Positions 47,380 to 56,823 are shown, counted from the stretch's first letter. The stretch: DNA of 64,000 bases from Kitasatospora cheerisanensis KCTC 2395 (GCF_000696185.1 NZ_KK853997.1:2232761-2296760); one strand, 5' to 3'. Numbers and translations: made by a program. The notes: generated by a model not told the origin, from the letters alone.

Positions 47380-48521
47380 GTGGCACATTCGGACGTGCTG
47401 GTGATCGGCGGGGGCATCATCGGCCTCGGCGTCGCCTGGCGCACCGCGCAGCGCGGCCTGTCGGTCGCGGTGGTGGATCCGTCGCCGGGCGGCGGCGCGG
47501 CGCGGGTCGCCGCGGGCATGCTCGCCCCGGTCACCGAACTCCAGTACGGCGAGGAGCCGTTGCTGCGCCTGGGCATGGCGTCCAACGAACGGTACGGGGC
47601 GTTCGCGGCGGAGCTGACCGAGCTGACCGGCCTGGACACCGGCTACCGCCGCACCGGCACGCTGGCCGTCGCGCTGGACGCCGACGACCGCGCGGAGCTG
47701 CGCGAACTGCACGCCTTCCACGGCCGGCTGGGCCTGGCCTCGGAGTGGCTGACCGGCCGGGAGTGCCGCCGGCTGGAGCCGATGCTCGCCCCCGGCGTGC
47801 GCGGCGGCCTGCACGTCGCCGAGGACCACCAGGTGGACGGCCGCCGGCTGGCCGCCGCCCTGGTCGCGGCGTGCAAGCTGCTGGGCGTGGCCTTCCACCG
47901 GACGCAGGCCGCCGAGCTGGTCACCGACGGCGAACGCGCCATCGGGGTACGGCTGTTGACGGGCGAGCAGCTGACGGCGGACCGGACGGTGCTGGCGGCC
48001 GGCTCCCGCAGCCACCTGCTGCCGGGCCTGCCGGAGGGGGTGCTGCCGGCGATCCGCCCGGTCAAGGGGCAGGTGCTGCGGCTGCGCGTCCCCGAGCAGT
48101 ACGCGCCGTTCCTGTCCCGCAACGTGCGCGCCGTGGTGCGCGGGCAGCACCTGTACCTGGTGCCGCGCGCGGACGGCGAGCTGGTGGTCGGCGCGACCAC
48201 CGAGGAGCAGGGCCACGACACCACCGTCACCGCGGGCGGCGTGTACGAGCTGCTCCGCGACGCGCACGAACTCGTGCCCGGCATCACCGAGTTGCCGCTG
48301 GTGGAGACGGGCGCCGGGCTGCGGCCGGGCTCCCCCGACAACGCGCCGCTGCTCGGCCCGACCGCGCTGCCCGGCCTGGCCGCCGCCACCGGCCACTACC
48401 GCAACGGCGTGCTGCTCACCCCGGTCACCGCCGACCTGCTCGCCGACTACCTGGCCACCGGCGAAGTCCCGCCGCTCGCCGCCGACTTCGCTCCCGACCG
48501 CTTCCGCACCGAGGTGCCCGC

Positions 48522-48525
<4 letters not shown>
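47380..48525 (+). CDS. thiO: Glycine oxidase ThiO
   Basis: A 381-residue D-amino acid oxidase-type flavoenzyme that oxidises glycine to the imine needed for the thiazole ring. The FAD motif is VLVIGGGIIGLGVAWRTAQRG. GGAARVAAGMLAPVTELQYGE and RPVKGQVLRLR are typical for ThiO. The C-terminus has GATTEEQG and ATGHYRNGVLLTPVTADLL. GTG 47380 lies directly behind the TPP riboswitch. The stop overlaps thiS by 4 bp. Confidence 0.93.
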
Positions 48526-49524
<999 letters not shown>

Positions 49525-49592
49525 CGGGGCGCGCACCCGGCAGGTGACCGAATCGAAAGCGGACCCTGCCGGGCGTGCGGGGCTGCGGCCCC

Positions 49593-49598
49593 TAGACT
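49593..49598 (+). promoter_or_regulatory. -10 hexamer of a leaderless kinase transcript
   Basis: TAGACT occupies -12 to -7 relative to the GTG start at 49605, so RNA would begin at the start codon itself. No Shine-Dalgarno sequence is present. Confidence 0.55.
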
Positions 49599-49604
49599 CC
49601 TGGG

Positions 49605-51359
49605 GTGGACATGACCCTGAACGATCCCCTGCTCGGTGTGCTGCTCGACGGGCGCTACCGGGTCGAGCAGCGGATCGCCGTGGGCGGCATGTCGACCGTC
49701 TACCGCGGCACCGACACCCGGCTGGACCGTACCGTCGCGCTGAAGGTGATGCACCCTTCGCTGGCGGGCGACGCCGACTTCACGGCGCGGTTCATCCGCG
49801 AGGCGAAGGCGGTGGCCCGGCTCGCGCACCCGAACGTGGTCAACGTGCTGGACCAGGGCGCGGATCCGCGCGCGGTGTTCATGGCGATGGAGTTCGTTCC
49901 CGGCCGCACCCTGCGCGAGCTGCTGCGCGACCGCGGCGCGCTCTCGGTGCGGGCCGCCCTGGACGTGCTGGAGCCGGTGCTCGCGGCGCTCGGCGCGGCG
50001 CACCGGGCGGGTCTGGTGCACCGGGACGTGAAGCCGGAGAACGTGCTGATCACCGACAACGGGCTGGTGAAGGTCGCGGACTTCGGCCTGGTCCGGGTGA
50101 TGGGCGCCGCCGACTCGACCGCCACCGCCGCCACCGAGGCGGGCCAACTGCTGGGCACCGTCTCGTACCTGGCGCCGGAGCAGATCAGCCAGGACGCGCC
50201 CACCGACCAGCGGGTGGACGTCTACGCGGCGGGCATCCTGCTCTACGAGATGCTCACCGGCAGCCGCCCGCACACCGGCGAGAACGCCGCCCAGGTGATG
50301 TACCGCCACCTGCACGAGGACGTCCCCGCCCCGTCCCGCACCGCCCCCGCGGTGGGCCCGGAGCTGGACGCGATCGTGGCCGCGGCCACCGCCCGCGACC
50401 CGCAGGCCCGGCCGTGGGACGCGGTGGAGCTGCTGGCCGCGGTGCAGCGGGTCCGCCGCTCACTGCCGGCCGCGCAGCTGGACGCGGAGCCGCCGGCGTC
50501 CGGCCGGCCGACCCCGCAGTACGGCCCGGGCGAGGCGACCGCGGTGATCAGCGCGCCGCCCGGCCTGGAGCGCACCAGCGTGCTGGAGGTCCCGCCGGAC
50601 CTGCTGCCGCCGGTCCGGCCGGTGAACGACGAGGCCCGGCCGAGCCGCCGGGCCGGGCGCCGCGGCGGGCGCCCCGCCCGCGGCCGCGGCCGCCTGCCGC
50701 TGATCTGGTCGGCGGTGGGCCTGGCCGTGGTGCTGCTGGTCGGCGGGGTGACGTACGCGCTGTCCAGCGCGGTGTACGCGACGGTGCCGAGCGTGCTGGG
50801 GCAGAACCAGCAGCAGGCCGCGGCGGTCCTGGACAAGCAGGGCCTGCACGGCTCGTTCAGCCAGCAGTTCAGCGAGTCGGTGCAGGCCGGGCAGGTCATC
50901 TCCACGGACCCGGGGGTGGGCGCGCGGGTGCGCAAGAGCGACGCCGTGAAGGTGGTCGTCTCGCGCGGCCCCGAGCGGCTGCCGGTACCGGACCTGACGA
51001 ACCGTCCGGTGGCGGAGGCGAGCAAGGCGCTGGCCGACGCCCGGCTGACGGCGGGCACCACCACCGAGCAGTTCAGCGACACGGTGCCGAAGGGCGCGGT
51101 GATCTCCACCGACCCGGCCGCCGGGACGGCGCTGGCCCCGAACTCGCCGGTGGCGCTGACCGTCTCCAAGGGCATGCGCCCGGTGCCGGACGTCTCCGGA
51201 CTGTCCAAGGAGGACGCGTCGAAGGCGCTGGAGGAGGCCGGGTTCGTCCCGCAGATCGCCGGCCTGCTGCCGCTCGGCAAGGTGACCGGGCAGTCGCCGT
51301 CGGCGGGGACGCCGCGCCCGCAGGGGTCGACGGTGACGATCACCGTCAGCCTGTTCTGA
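49605..51359 (+). CDS. PASTA-domain Ser/Thr protein kinase
   Basis: A 584-residue membrane kinase. The N-terminal Hanks domain has the glycine-rich loop IAVGGMSTVYRG, Lys47 in VALKVMH, catalytic HRDVKPEN (139-146) and DFG (159-161). A Pro/Arg-rich juxtamembrane region precedes one membrane helix (about 364-386). Three external PASTA domains follow (about 390-584), each opening near VPSVLG, VPDLTN or VPDVSG. PASTA domains bind muropeptides or lipid II. It is the counterpart of PknB/PknL-type kinases and may phosphorylate the Rv2175c-type protein or nearby division proteins. The start is leaderless. Confidence 0.93.
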   Translation: MDMTLNDPLLGVLLDGRYRVEQRIAVGGMSTVYRGTDTRLDRTVALKVMHPSLAGDADFTARFIREAKAVARLAHPNVVNVLDQGADPRAVFMAMEFVPGRTLRELLRDRGALSVRAALDVLEPVLAALGAAHRAGLVHRDVKPENVLITDNGLVKVADFGLVRVMGAADSTATAATEAGQLLGTVSYLAPEQISQDAPTDQRVDVYAAGILLYEMLTGSRPHTGENAAQVMYRHLHEDVPAPSRTAPAVGPELDAIVAAATARDPQARPWDAVELLAAVQRVRRSLPAAQLDAEPPASGRPTPQYGPGEATAVISAPPGLERTSVLEVPPDLLPPVRPVNDEARPSRRAGRRGGRPARGRGRLPLIWSAVGLAVVLLVGGVTYALSSAVYATVPSVLGQNQQQAAAVLDKQGLHGSFSQQFSESVQAGQVISTDPGVGARVRKSDAVKVVVSRGPERLPVPDLTNRPVAEASKALADARLTAGTTTEQFSDTVPKGAVISTDPAAGTALAPNSPVALTVSKGMRPVPDVSGLSKEDASKALEEAGFVPQIAGLLPLGKVTGQSPSAGTPRPQGSTVTITVSLF

Positions 51360-51375
51360 CGCCCCGTCGGGCCGC

Positions 51376-52005
51376 TCAGCGCAGCGGCCCGTCGCCTTCC
51401 TGCTCCTGGTAGGAGTAGCGCTGCTCCTGCCAGGGGTCGGCGCGGTTGTGGTAGCCGCGCTCCTCCCAGAAGCCGCGCCGGTCGGCCCGCATGTACTCGA
51501 CGGCGCGCACCCACTTGGGGCCCTTCCAGGCGTACAGGTGCGGCACCACCAGGCGGACCGGGAAGCCGTGTTCGAGGGTGAGCGGCTGCCCGTCGTGGTG
51601 GGTGGCGAACACCGTCGACGGGTCGGCGAAGTCGTCGAGCCGCAGGTTGGCGCTGTAGCCGTACTCGGCCCACACCATGACGTGGGTGACGCCCGGGTCG
51701 GGCGGGGCGAGGTCGAGGACCGTCCGGGCGGCGACGCCGCACCACTCGTTGCCGAGCATCGAGAACTTGGTGACGCAGTGGAAGTCGGCGCGGACGGTGG
51801 CCTTCGGCAGGGCGTGGAAGGCGGCGAAGTCCCAACTGGTCTTCTCCGCGTCGGCGGTCGCCCCGAACACCTGGAAATCCCAGCTGTCCGGCTTGAACCG
51901 GGGCACCGGCCCGTAGTGCAGAACGGGCCAGCCGCGCTGCCGGCGCTGGCCCGGCGGGAGCCTCGGGTCAGACGGCGGCGGCTGTTCCGGTTGGTGCTGA
52001 CCCAT
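51376..52005 (-). CDS. Sulfite oxidase-like molybdopterin oxidoreductase
   Basis: A 209-residue single-domain molybdopterin protein of the YuiH/MsrP type. It reads SWDFQVFGA, the Mo-ligand cysteine region VRADFHCVTKFSMLGNEWCGV and the pterin-binding YSANLRLDDFADPSTVFATHHDGQPLTLEHGFPVRLVVPHLY. No Tat signal is visible, so it is probably cytoplasmic, unlike MsrP. The substrate is unknown. ATG 52005 (MGQHQPEQ) is preferred because the frame upstream translates non-coding sequence. Confidence 0.85.
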   Translation of the reverse strand: MGQHQPEQPPPSDPRLPPGQRRQRGWPVLHYGPVPRFKPDSWDFQVFGATADAEKTSWDFAAFHALPKATVRADFHCVTKFSMLGNEWCGVAARTVLDLAPPDPGVTHVMVWAEYGYSANLRLDDFADPSTVFATHHDGQPLTLEHGFPVRLVVPHLYAWKGPKWVRAVEYMRADRRGFWEERGYHNRADPWQEQRYSYQEQEGDGPLR

Positions 52006-52306
52006 GGCTCCATGGTGACAGACGGCGGTCCGCGAACTGCGCGCGCCCCCACCGCGCGCCCCTGCGGGGAATGCCTTCCGGCGGAGGGGGGCAACACGAC
52101 GCAAATCCGCGCAGGCGTTCGGGGCAGATACCCCCGAACGGCCCAATCCCGGCCGCATCGCCGCAGGTCAGCGATTTGCCGCCGAAACGGAAATGTCGAT
52201 CTCCGGGCCCCCGGTAAGCGTGAACTTACTGGAACTGCGCCCCCGGCGGCTGCCACCATGCGGGCAACCGGGCACCGCCCGGAACTACCCGTCAGGAAGG
52301 CAGGCC
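52006..52306. other. Intergenic region between divergent oxidoreductase and bfr genes
   Basis: About 300 bp that hold the promoters of both genes. The only structure I can support is the GTAAG/CTTAC palindrome at 52211-52232. There is no gene. Confidence 0.45.
52211..52232. promoter_or_regulatory. Candidate operator upstream of bacterioferritin gene
   Basis: CCGGTAAG (52211-52218) and CTTACTGG (52225-52232) form a 22-bp palindrome with 7 of 8 symmetric pairs around CGTGAA. It lies 75-96 bp upstream of the bfr ATG. It does not match the DmdR/IdeR iron-box consensus. Confidence 0.5.
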
Positions 52307-52786
52307 ATGCAGGGCGATCCCGAGGTCATCGAGTTCCTCAACGAGCAGCTGACCGCCGAGCTGACCGCGATCAACCAGTACTTCCTGCACGCGAAGATGC
52401 AGGAGAACAACGGCTGGACGAAGCTCGCGAAGTACACCCGGCACGAGTCCTTCGACGAGATGAAGCACGCCGAGACGCTGACCGACCGGATCCTGTTCCT
52501 GGAGGGCCTGCCGAACTACCAGCGGCTGTTCCACGTCCGGATCGGGCAGACCGTCAAGGAGATGTTCGAGGCCGACCGGCAGATCGAGGTGGAGGCGATC
52601 GACCGCCTCAAGCGCGGAATCGTGGTGATGCGCGCCAAGAACGACGTCACCTCGGCGAACATCTTCGAGGACATCCTCGCCGACGAGGAGCACCACATCG
52701 ACTACCTCGACACCCAGCTGGAACTGCTCGACAAGCTCGGCGAGGCGCTCTACATCGCGCAGCTGATCGAACAGCCGGAGAGCTGA
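52307..52786 (+). CDS. bfr: Bacterioferritin
   Basis: A 159-residue four-helix ferritin that oxidises Fe(II) and stores it in a 24-subunit shell. Ferroxidase ligands are recognisable in NEQLTAELTAINQYFLHAKM, the HESFDEMKHAETL helix and ADEEHHIDYLDTQLEL. The haem-binding methionine is the M of FDEMKHAE. The ATG is preceded by AGGAAGG. It converges on the bfd gene (stops 6 bp apart), whose product is the electron donor that releases the stored iron. Confidence 0.96.
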   Translation: MQGDPEVIEFLNEQLTAELTAINQYFLHAKMQENNGWTKLAKYTRHESFDEMKHAETLTDRILFLEGLPNYQRLFHVRIGQTVKEMFEADRQIEVEAIDRLKRGIVVMRAKNDVTSANIFEDILADEEHHIDYLDTQLELLDKLGEALYIAQLIEQPES

Positions 52787-52792
52787 CCCGGG

Positions 52793-53026
52793 TCAGGCGG
52801 CCTGCGGGGCGGACGGTTCGGCCAGGCCCAGCTTCTGGGCCAGCCGGGCGGTGGGGCAGGGGCGGGCGCCGTGCTCGCCGAGCAGCGCCTGGATGCGCCG
52901 CACGCAGGAACCGCAGTCGGTGCCGGCCTTGCAGCCCCGGGCTATCTGGCGCGGGGTGGTGGCGCCCTCGTCGATCTTCTGCTTGACCTGGGCCTCGGTG
53001 ACCGCATGGCACATGCACACGTACAT
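52793..53026 (-). CDS. bfd: Bacterioferritin-associated ferredoxin
   Basis: A 77-residue [2Fe-2S] protein with the Bfd cysteine pattern CMCHAVTEAQ at the start and CKAGTDCGSCVRRI later (CxC then CxxxxCxxC). Bfd binds bacterioferritin and reduces its iron core for release. ATG 53026 (MYVCMCHAV) has AAGGGG upstream; the longer open frame runs through the promoter and is not coding. An iron-box-like sequence overlaps its promoter, so expression should rise in iron starvation. Confidence 0.92.
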   Translation of the reverse strand: MYVCMCHAVTEAQVKQKIDEGATTPRQIARGCKAGTDCGSCVRRIQALLGEHGARPCPTARLAQKLGLAEPSAPQAA

Positions 53027-53053
53027 GTGCGGCCCCTTCCACCATCGACACTG

Positions 53054-53072
53054 TTTGCTGAGCCTTACCTTA
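53054..53072 (-). promoter_or_regulatory. Iron box (DmdR/IdeR-type operator) of bfd
   Basis: The minus strand reads TAAGGTAAGGCTCAGCAAA, matching 14 of 19 positions of the DmdR/IdeR consensus TTAGGTTAGGCTAACCTAA, with the left half nearly perfect. It lies 28-46 bp upstream of the bfd ATG, a position that overlaps the promoter. Confidence 0.75.
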
Positions 53073-53092
53073 CCTGGTGCTCCGGGCACGAA

Positions 53093-53136
53093 GAAGGCCC
53101 CTCCGCCTCGGATCACCCGAGAGCGGAGGGGCCTTC
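53093..53136 (-). terminator. Strong terminator of the DAHP synthase gene
   Basis: GAAGGCCCCTCCGC (53093-53106) pairs with GCGGAGGGGCCTTC (53123-53136), a perfect 14-bp stem, with CTCGG/CCGAG continuing inside. It lies 22 bp beyond the DAHP synthase stop and is followed by TTCTTCG on the minus strand. It also insulates the bfd promoter. Confidence 0.85.
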
Positions 53137-53157
53137 GTCACACCGGCCGCGCCGGGA

Positions 53158-54489
53158 CTACTGGTTGCGGTACATCTCGGCGACCAGGAACGCCAGGTCC
53201 AGCGACTGGCTGCGGTTGAGCCGCGGGTCGCAGGCCGTCTCGTAGCGCTGGTGCAGGTCGTCGACCAGCACCTCGTCGCCGCCGCCGACGCACTCGGTGA
53301 CGTCGTCGCCGGTCAGCTCCACGTGGATGCCGCCCGGGTGGGTGCCGAGCGCGCGGTGCACCTCGAAGAAGCCCTTGACCTCGTCGAGCACGTCGTCGAA
53401 GTTGCGGGTCTTGTGGCCGCTGGAGGCCTCGAAGGTGTTGCCGTGCATCGGGTCGGTGATCCACACCACCTGGGCGCCGGACGCGGTGACCTTCTCCACC
53501 AGGGTGGGCAGGTGGTCGCGGATCTTGCCCGCGCCCATCCGGGTGATGAAGGTGAGCCGGCCGGGCTCGCGCTCCGGGTCCAGCCGGTCGATCAGGGTGA
53601 GCGCGTCGTCGACCGTGGTGGTCGGGCCGAGCTTCACGCCGATCGGGTTGCGGATCTTCGACGCGAACTCGATGTGCGCGTGGTCCAGCTGACGGGTGCG
53701 CTCGCCGATCCACACCATGTGGCCGGAGACGTCGTACAGGTCGCCGGTGCGCGAGTCGGTGCGGGTCAGCGCCGTCTCGTAGTCCAGGATCAGCGCTTCG
53801 TGCGAGGAGAAGAACTCGACCGTCTTGAACTCCTCCGGGGCCACCCCGCAGGCGTTCATGAAGGCCAGCGCCTGGTCGATCTCCCGGGCCAGCTGCTCGT
53901 AGCGCTGACCGGCCGGGGAGTTGCGCACGAAGTCCTGGTTCCAGGCGTGCACCTGGCGCAGGTCGGCGTAGCCGCCGGTGGTGAAGGCGCGCACCAGGTT
54001 CAGCGTCGAGGCGGAGGCGTTGTACATCCGCTTCAGGCGCTCGGGGTCGGGGATCCGCGACTCGGGGGTGAACTCGAAGCCGTTCACCGAGTCGCCGCGG
54101 TACACCGGCAGCGTCACGCCGTCCCGGGTCTCGGTGTTCTTCGAGCGCGGCTTGGAGTACTGGCCGGCGATCCGGCCGACCTTCACCACCGGCACGGACG
54201 CGGCGTAGGTGAGCACCGCGGCCATCTGGAGCAGGGTCTTGAGCTTGTTGCGGATCTGGTCGGCCGACACGGCGTCGAACGCCTCGGCGCAGTCACCGCC
54301 CTGCAGCAGGAACGCCTCACCACGCGCGACGGCGCCGAGCCGGGCGCGCAGCTGGTCGCACTCGCCGGCGAAGACGAGCGGCGGATAGGAGGCGAGCTCC
54401 GCAAGGGTCTTGCGCAGAGCCTCTTGGTCCGGCCATTCAGGCTGCTGCGCCGCGGGCAGGGACTGCCAGGAGTGGTTAGTCACGGTCAC
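53158..54489 (-). CDS. aroH: Class II 3-deoxy-D-arabino-heptulosonate-7-phosphate synthase
   Basis: A 443-residue plant-type DAHP synthase, the first enzyme of the shikimate pathway. Diagnostic stretches are SYPPLVFAGECDQLR, FLLQGGDCAEAF, KVGRIAGQYSKPRS, RGDSVNGFEF, NPIGVKLGPTT, WITDPMHGNTF and GGIHVELTGDDVTECVGGG. Metal and substrate residues (the Cys of GGDCAE, His of DPMHGN, and the Glu of VELTG) are intact. I chose GTG 54489 (VTVTNHSW); GTG 54483 is possible. A TAGCCT hexamer ends 7 nt upstream, so it is probably leaderless. It is divergent from the trp leader and trpEG, its downstream pathway partner. Confidence 0.95.
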   Translation of the reverse strand: MTVTNHSWQSLPAAQQPEWPDQEALRKTLAELASYPPLVFAGECDQLRARLGAVARGEAFLLQGGDCAEAFDAVSADQIRNKLKTLLQMAAVLTYAASVPVVKVGRIAGQYSKPRSKNTETRDGVTLPVYRGDSVNGFEFTPESRIPDPERLKRMYNASASTLNLVRAFTTGGYADLRQVHAWNQDFVRNSPAGQRYEQLAREIDQALAFMNACGVAPEEFKTVEFFSSHEALILDYETALTRTDSRTGDLYDVSGHMVWIGERTRQLDHAHIEFASKIRNPIGVKLGPTTTVDDALTLIDRLDPEREPGRLTFITRMGAGKIRDHLPTLVEKVTASGAQVVWITDPMHGNTFEASSGHKTRNFDDVLDEVKGFFEVHRALGTHPGGIHVELTGDDVTECVGGGDEVLVDDLHQRYETACDPRLNRSQSLDLAFLVAEMYRNQ

Positions 54490-54496
54490 AGGGGCA

Positions 54497-54502
54497 AGGC
54501 TA
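54497..54502 (-). promoter_or_regulatory. -10 hexamer of a leaderless aroH transcript
   Basis: TAGCCT on the minus strand ends 7 nt before GTG 54489, with no ribosome-binding site between. Confidence 0.5.
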
Positions 54503-54585
54503 CGGGGTCGTTCAACCGGATTGGGGACGCCGCCCGGTGGGTGAGACAGGTCGTGGACATCCCCCCGGGCCGCCGCCCGGTGGGC

Positions 54586-54591
54586 TAAGGT
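54586..54591 (+). promoter_or_regulatory. -10 hexamer of the trp leader transcript
   Basis: TAAGGT ends 7 nt before the ATG of the leader peptide, so the attenuator RNA itself appears to start at or next to that codon. The -35 is not recognisable. Confidence 0.6.
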
Positions 54592-54598
54592 CTGCTCC

Positions 54599-54670
54599 AT
54601 GACCGCGTCGCACACCTTCTCCTGGTGGTGGGCCAGCCCGTTGGGCGGCCCACGGATCGCGCGTCCCTAG
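54599..54670 (+). CDS. trpL: trp operon leader peptide
   Basis: A 23-codon reading frame, MTASHTFSWWWASPLGG and six more residues, with three consecutive tryptophan codons at 54623-54631. It lies between a promoter and a hairpin terminator upstream of the fused anthranilate synthase gene. Ribosome stalling at the Trp codons when charged tRNA-Trp is scarce would favour the antiterminator. The ATG follows the -10 hexamer by 7 nt, so translation is probably leaderless. A trp attenuator has been described for a fused anthranilate synthase gene in Streptomyces venezuelae. Confidence 0.92.
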   Translation: MTASHTFSWWWASPLGGPRIARP

Positions 54671-54706
54671 AGACCGATCGACGGCCGCCCTTCGGGGCGG
54701 CCGTCG
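54630..54706 (+). promoter_or_regulatory. trp attenuator (alternative hairpins)
   Basis: Segment 1 GGGCC (54630-54634, overlapping the third Trp codon) can pair with GGCCC (54647-54651). The antiterminator pairs GGGCGGCC (54643-54650) with GGCCGCCC (54683-54690). The terminator pairs CGACGGCCGCCC (54679-54690) with GGGCGGCCGTCG (54695-54706), a perfect 12-bp stem with a TTCG loop. The last two are mutually exclusive, the classic layout of ribosome-mediated attenuation. Confidence 0.9.
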
Positions 54707-54786
54707 GCGTCTGTGTCCAGCGTCACGGCCTTCCCGGAGGGCGGCGGCAGAGCCCGCAGCCAATCCCCGGAAGGAACCCCGCAGTC

Positions 54787-56724
54787 GTGACCACCACCGC
54801 AGCCGACCTGCTCGCCCGGCTCACCGCGCCCGGCGCCCCCGCCTTCGCCCTGCTGCACCGCCGCGCGCCCCGGCTCGCGCCGGACACCGTCGAGCTGCTG
54901 CTCGGCACCGTCTCCGAGCACGACACGCTCGCCGAACTCCCGGTCCGGCACGGCGTCCCCGCCGACGGCCCGCGGCACGACCTGCTGGCCCTGGTCCCGT
55001 ACGCCCAGCTGCGCGAGCGCGGCTTCGCGGCCCGCCAGGACGGCACCCCGCTGCGCGCGCTGGCCGTCGAGGAGCAGTACGCGCTGCCGCTGGCCGAGGT
55101 GCTGGCCGCGCTGCCGGACGCCCCGGTCGAGCTGAGCGGCGGCGGCTTCGACCTCGGCGACGAGGAGTACGCCGGGATCGTCCGCGCCGTCATCGAGGAC
55201 GAGATCGGGCGCGGCGAGGGCGCCAACTTCGTGATCCGGCGCGACTTCCGGGCCGCCCTGGACGGCTTCTCCACCGCCACCGCGCTCACCCTGTTCCGCC
55301 GCCTGCTGGAGCACGAGCGCGGCGCGTACTGGACGTTCCTGGTGCACACCGGCGACCGGGTGCTGGTCGGCGCCTCCCCCGAGGTCCACGTCCGGCAGTC
55401 CGGCGGCACCGTGGTGATGAACCCGATCTCCGGCACCTACCGCTACCCGTCGACCGGGCCCACCGCCGAATCCCTCCTCGAATTCCTGCGCGACCCGAAG
55501 GAGTTGGAGGAGCTCACCATGGTGGTCGACGAGGAGCTCAAGATGATGTGCGCGGTCGGCGACCTCGGCGGGCAGGTGCTCGGGCCGCGCCTGAAGGAGA
55601 TGTCGCACCTCGCGCACACCGAGTACGAACTGCGCGGCCGCACCTCGCTGGACGTCCGCGAGGTGCTGCGGGAGACCATGTTCGCCGCGACCGTCACCGG
55701 CAGCCCCGTGCAGAACGCCACCCGGGTCATCGACCGGTACGAGCGCGGCGGGCGCGGCTACTACTCGGGCGCGCTGGCGCTGATCGGCCGCTCCGCCAGC
55801 GGCGGCCAGCAGCTGGACTCGCCGATCTGCATCCGGACCGCCGACATCGACCCCGCCGACGGCTCGCTCGTCGTCCGGGTCGGCGCCACCCTGGTCCGGC
55901 ACTCCGACCCGTACTCGGAGGTCGCCGAGACGCACGCCAAGGCCGCCGGCGTGCTCGCCGCGATCGGCGCCCGCCCGGGCCGGCCCGCGAAGGCCGCCGG
56001 CGCCCGGCCCCGACTCGCCGAGGACCACCGGGTGCAGGCCGCGCTCGACTCCCGCCGGGCCGGGCTCGCCCCGTTCTGGCTGCGGATGCAGCAGCCCGCG
56101 CTGCCCCGCGAGGGCGCCGAGGCGCTGGTGGTCGACGGCGAGGACACCTTCACCGCGATGCTCGCCCACCTGCTGCGCTCGCTCGGGCACACCGTCACCG
56201 TGCTCCGCCACGACACCCCGGGGCTGCGCGAGCGGGCCGCCGCCCACCCCGGCCCGCTGGTGCTCGGCCCCGGCCCCGGCGACCCCGCCGACCCGGCCGA
56301 CCCGAAGATGGCCCTGCTGCGCCCGATCGTCGCGGACGCCCTGGCCGCGGCCCGGGACGGCTCCCGGACCGCCCCGCTGCTCGCCGTCTGCCTCAGCCAC
56401 CAGCTGCTGTCCGCGCAGCTCGGCCTGCCGCTGGCCCGCAAGGCGGTGCCCTACCAGGGCGCCCAGGAGGCCGTCGACCTGTTCGGCGCCCGCCGCACCG
56501 TCGGCTTCTACAACACCTTCACCGCCCGCTGCGACGAGGCCGCGGCCGGCCGGCTGGCCGCCGAGGGCGTCGAGGTGGCCCGCGACCCGCGCACCGGCGA
56601 CGTGCACGCGCTGCGCGGGCCGGGCTTCGCGGGCGTCCAGTTCCACCCCGAGTCGGTGCTCACCAGGGACGGCGTGCAGATCGTCGCCGAGCTGCTGCGC
56701 ACCGTCCCGGCCGTGCGCCGCTGA
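54787..56724 (+). CDS. trpEG: Fused anthranilate synthase (TrpE-TrpG type)
   Basis: A 645-residue fusion. Residues about 1-425 form a chorismate-binding domain with MNPISGTYRYPSTGPT, the DEELKMMCAVGDLGG metal-binding stretch and GYYSGALALIGR. Residues about 455-645 form a class I glutamine amidotransferase with the nucleophile Cys in LLAVCLSHQLL and His-Glu in FHPESVL. It should make anthranilate from chorismate and glutamine. The NPISGTYRYP form resembles PhzE and other fused enzymes, so an aminodeoxyisochorismate product cannot be excluded. The trp attenuator strongly favours tryptophan supply. The start is GTG with GGAAGGA about 11 nt upstream. Confidence 0.92.
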   Translation: MTTTAADLLARLTAPGAPAFALLHRRAPRLAPDTVELLLGTVSEHDTLAELPVRHGVPADGPRHDLLALVPYAQLRERGFAARQDGTPLRALAVEEQYALPLAEVLAALPDAPVELSGGGFDLGDEEYAGIVRAVIEDEIGRGEGANFVIRRDFRAALDGFSTATALTLFRRLLEHERGAYWTFLVHTGDRVLVGASPEVHVRQSGGTVVMNPISGTYRYPSTGPTAESLLEFLRDPKELEELTMVVDEELKMMCAVGDLGGQVLGPRLKEMSHLAHTEYELRGRTSLDVREVLRETMFAATVTGSPVQNATRVIDRYERGGRGYYSGALALIGRSASGGQQLDSPICIRTADIDPADGSLVVRVGATLVRHSDPYSEVAETHAKAAGVLAAIGARPGRPAKAAGARPRLAEDHRVQAALDSRRAGLAPFWLRMQQPALPREGAEALVVDGEDTFTAMLAHLLRSLGHTVTVLRHDTPGLRERAAAHPGPLVLGPGPGDPADPADPKMALLRPIVADALAAARDGSRTAPLLAVCLSHQLLSAQLGLPLARKAVPYQGAQEAVDLFGARRTVGFYNTFTARCDEAAAGRLAAEGVEVARDPRTGDVHALRGPGFAGVQFHPESVLTRDGVQIVAELLRTVPAVRR

Positions 56725-56782
56725 CCCGTCCGCCCCACCCGTCACGAACCCTGAAAACCTCTAGTACGAGGCAGAGTTGACT

Positions 56783-56794
56783 GATATTCATATC
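56783..56794. promoter_or_regulatory. AT-rich palindrome in front of the trypco operon
   Basis: GATAT-TC-ATATC is a perfect palindrome in a locally AT-rich stretch of an otherwise GC-rich window, 30-41 bp upstream of the first gene. A TTGACT lies at 56777-56782. It may be a promoter element or operator; spacing to a conventional -10 is not convincing. Confidence 0.45.
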
Positions 56795-56823
56795 CTGCTT
56801 CGCGAGCGGGCATGGAGGGGGAC

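Noticed and set aside
52030..52100. Another copy of the dispersed GC-rich palindrome
   Set aside because: It shares only short GCGCGC and CCCCTGCGGGG fragments and has no matching inverted arm.
54599..54670. The leader peptide as a stand-alone small functional protein
   Set aside because: Three adjacent Trp codons and the overlapping alternative hairpins point to an attenuator, not to a peptide with its own function.
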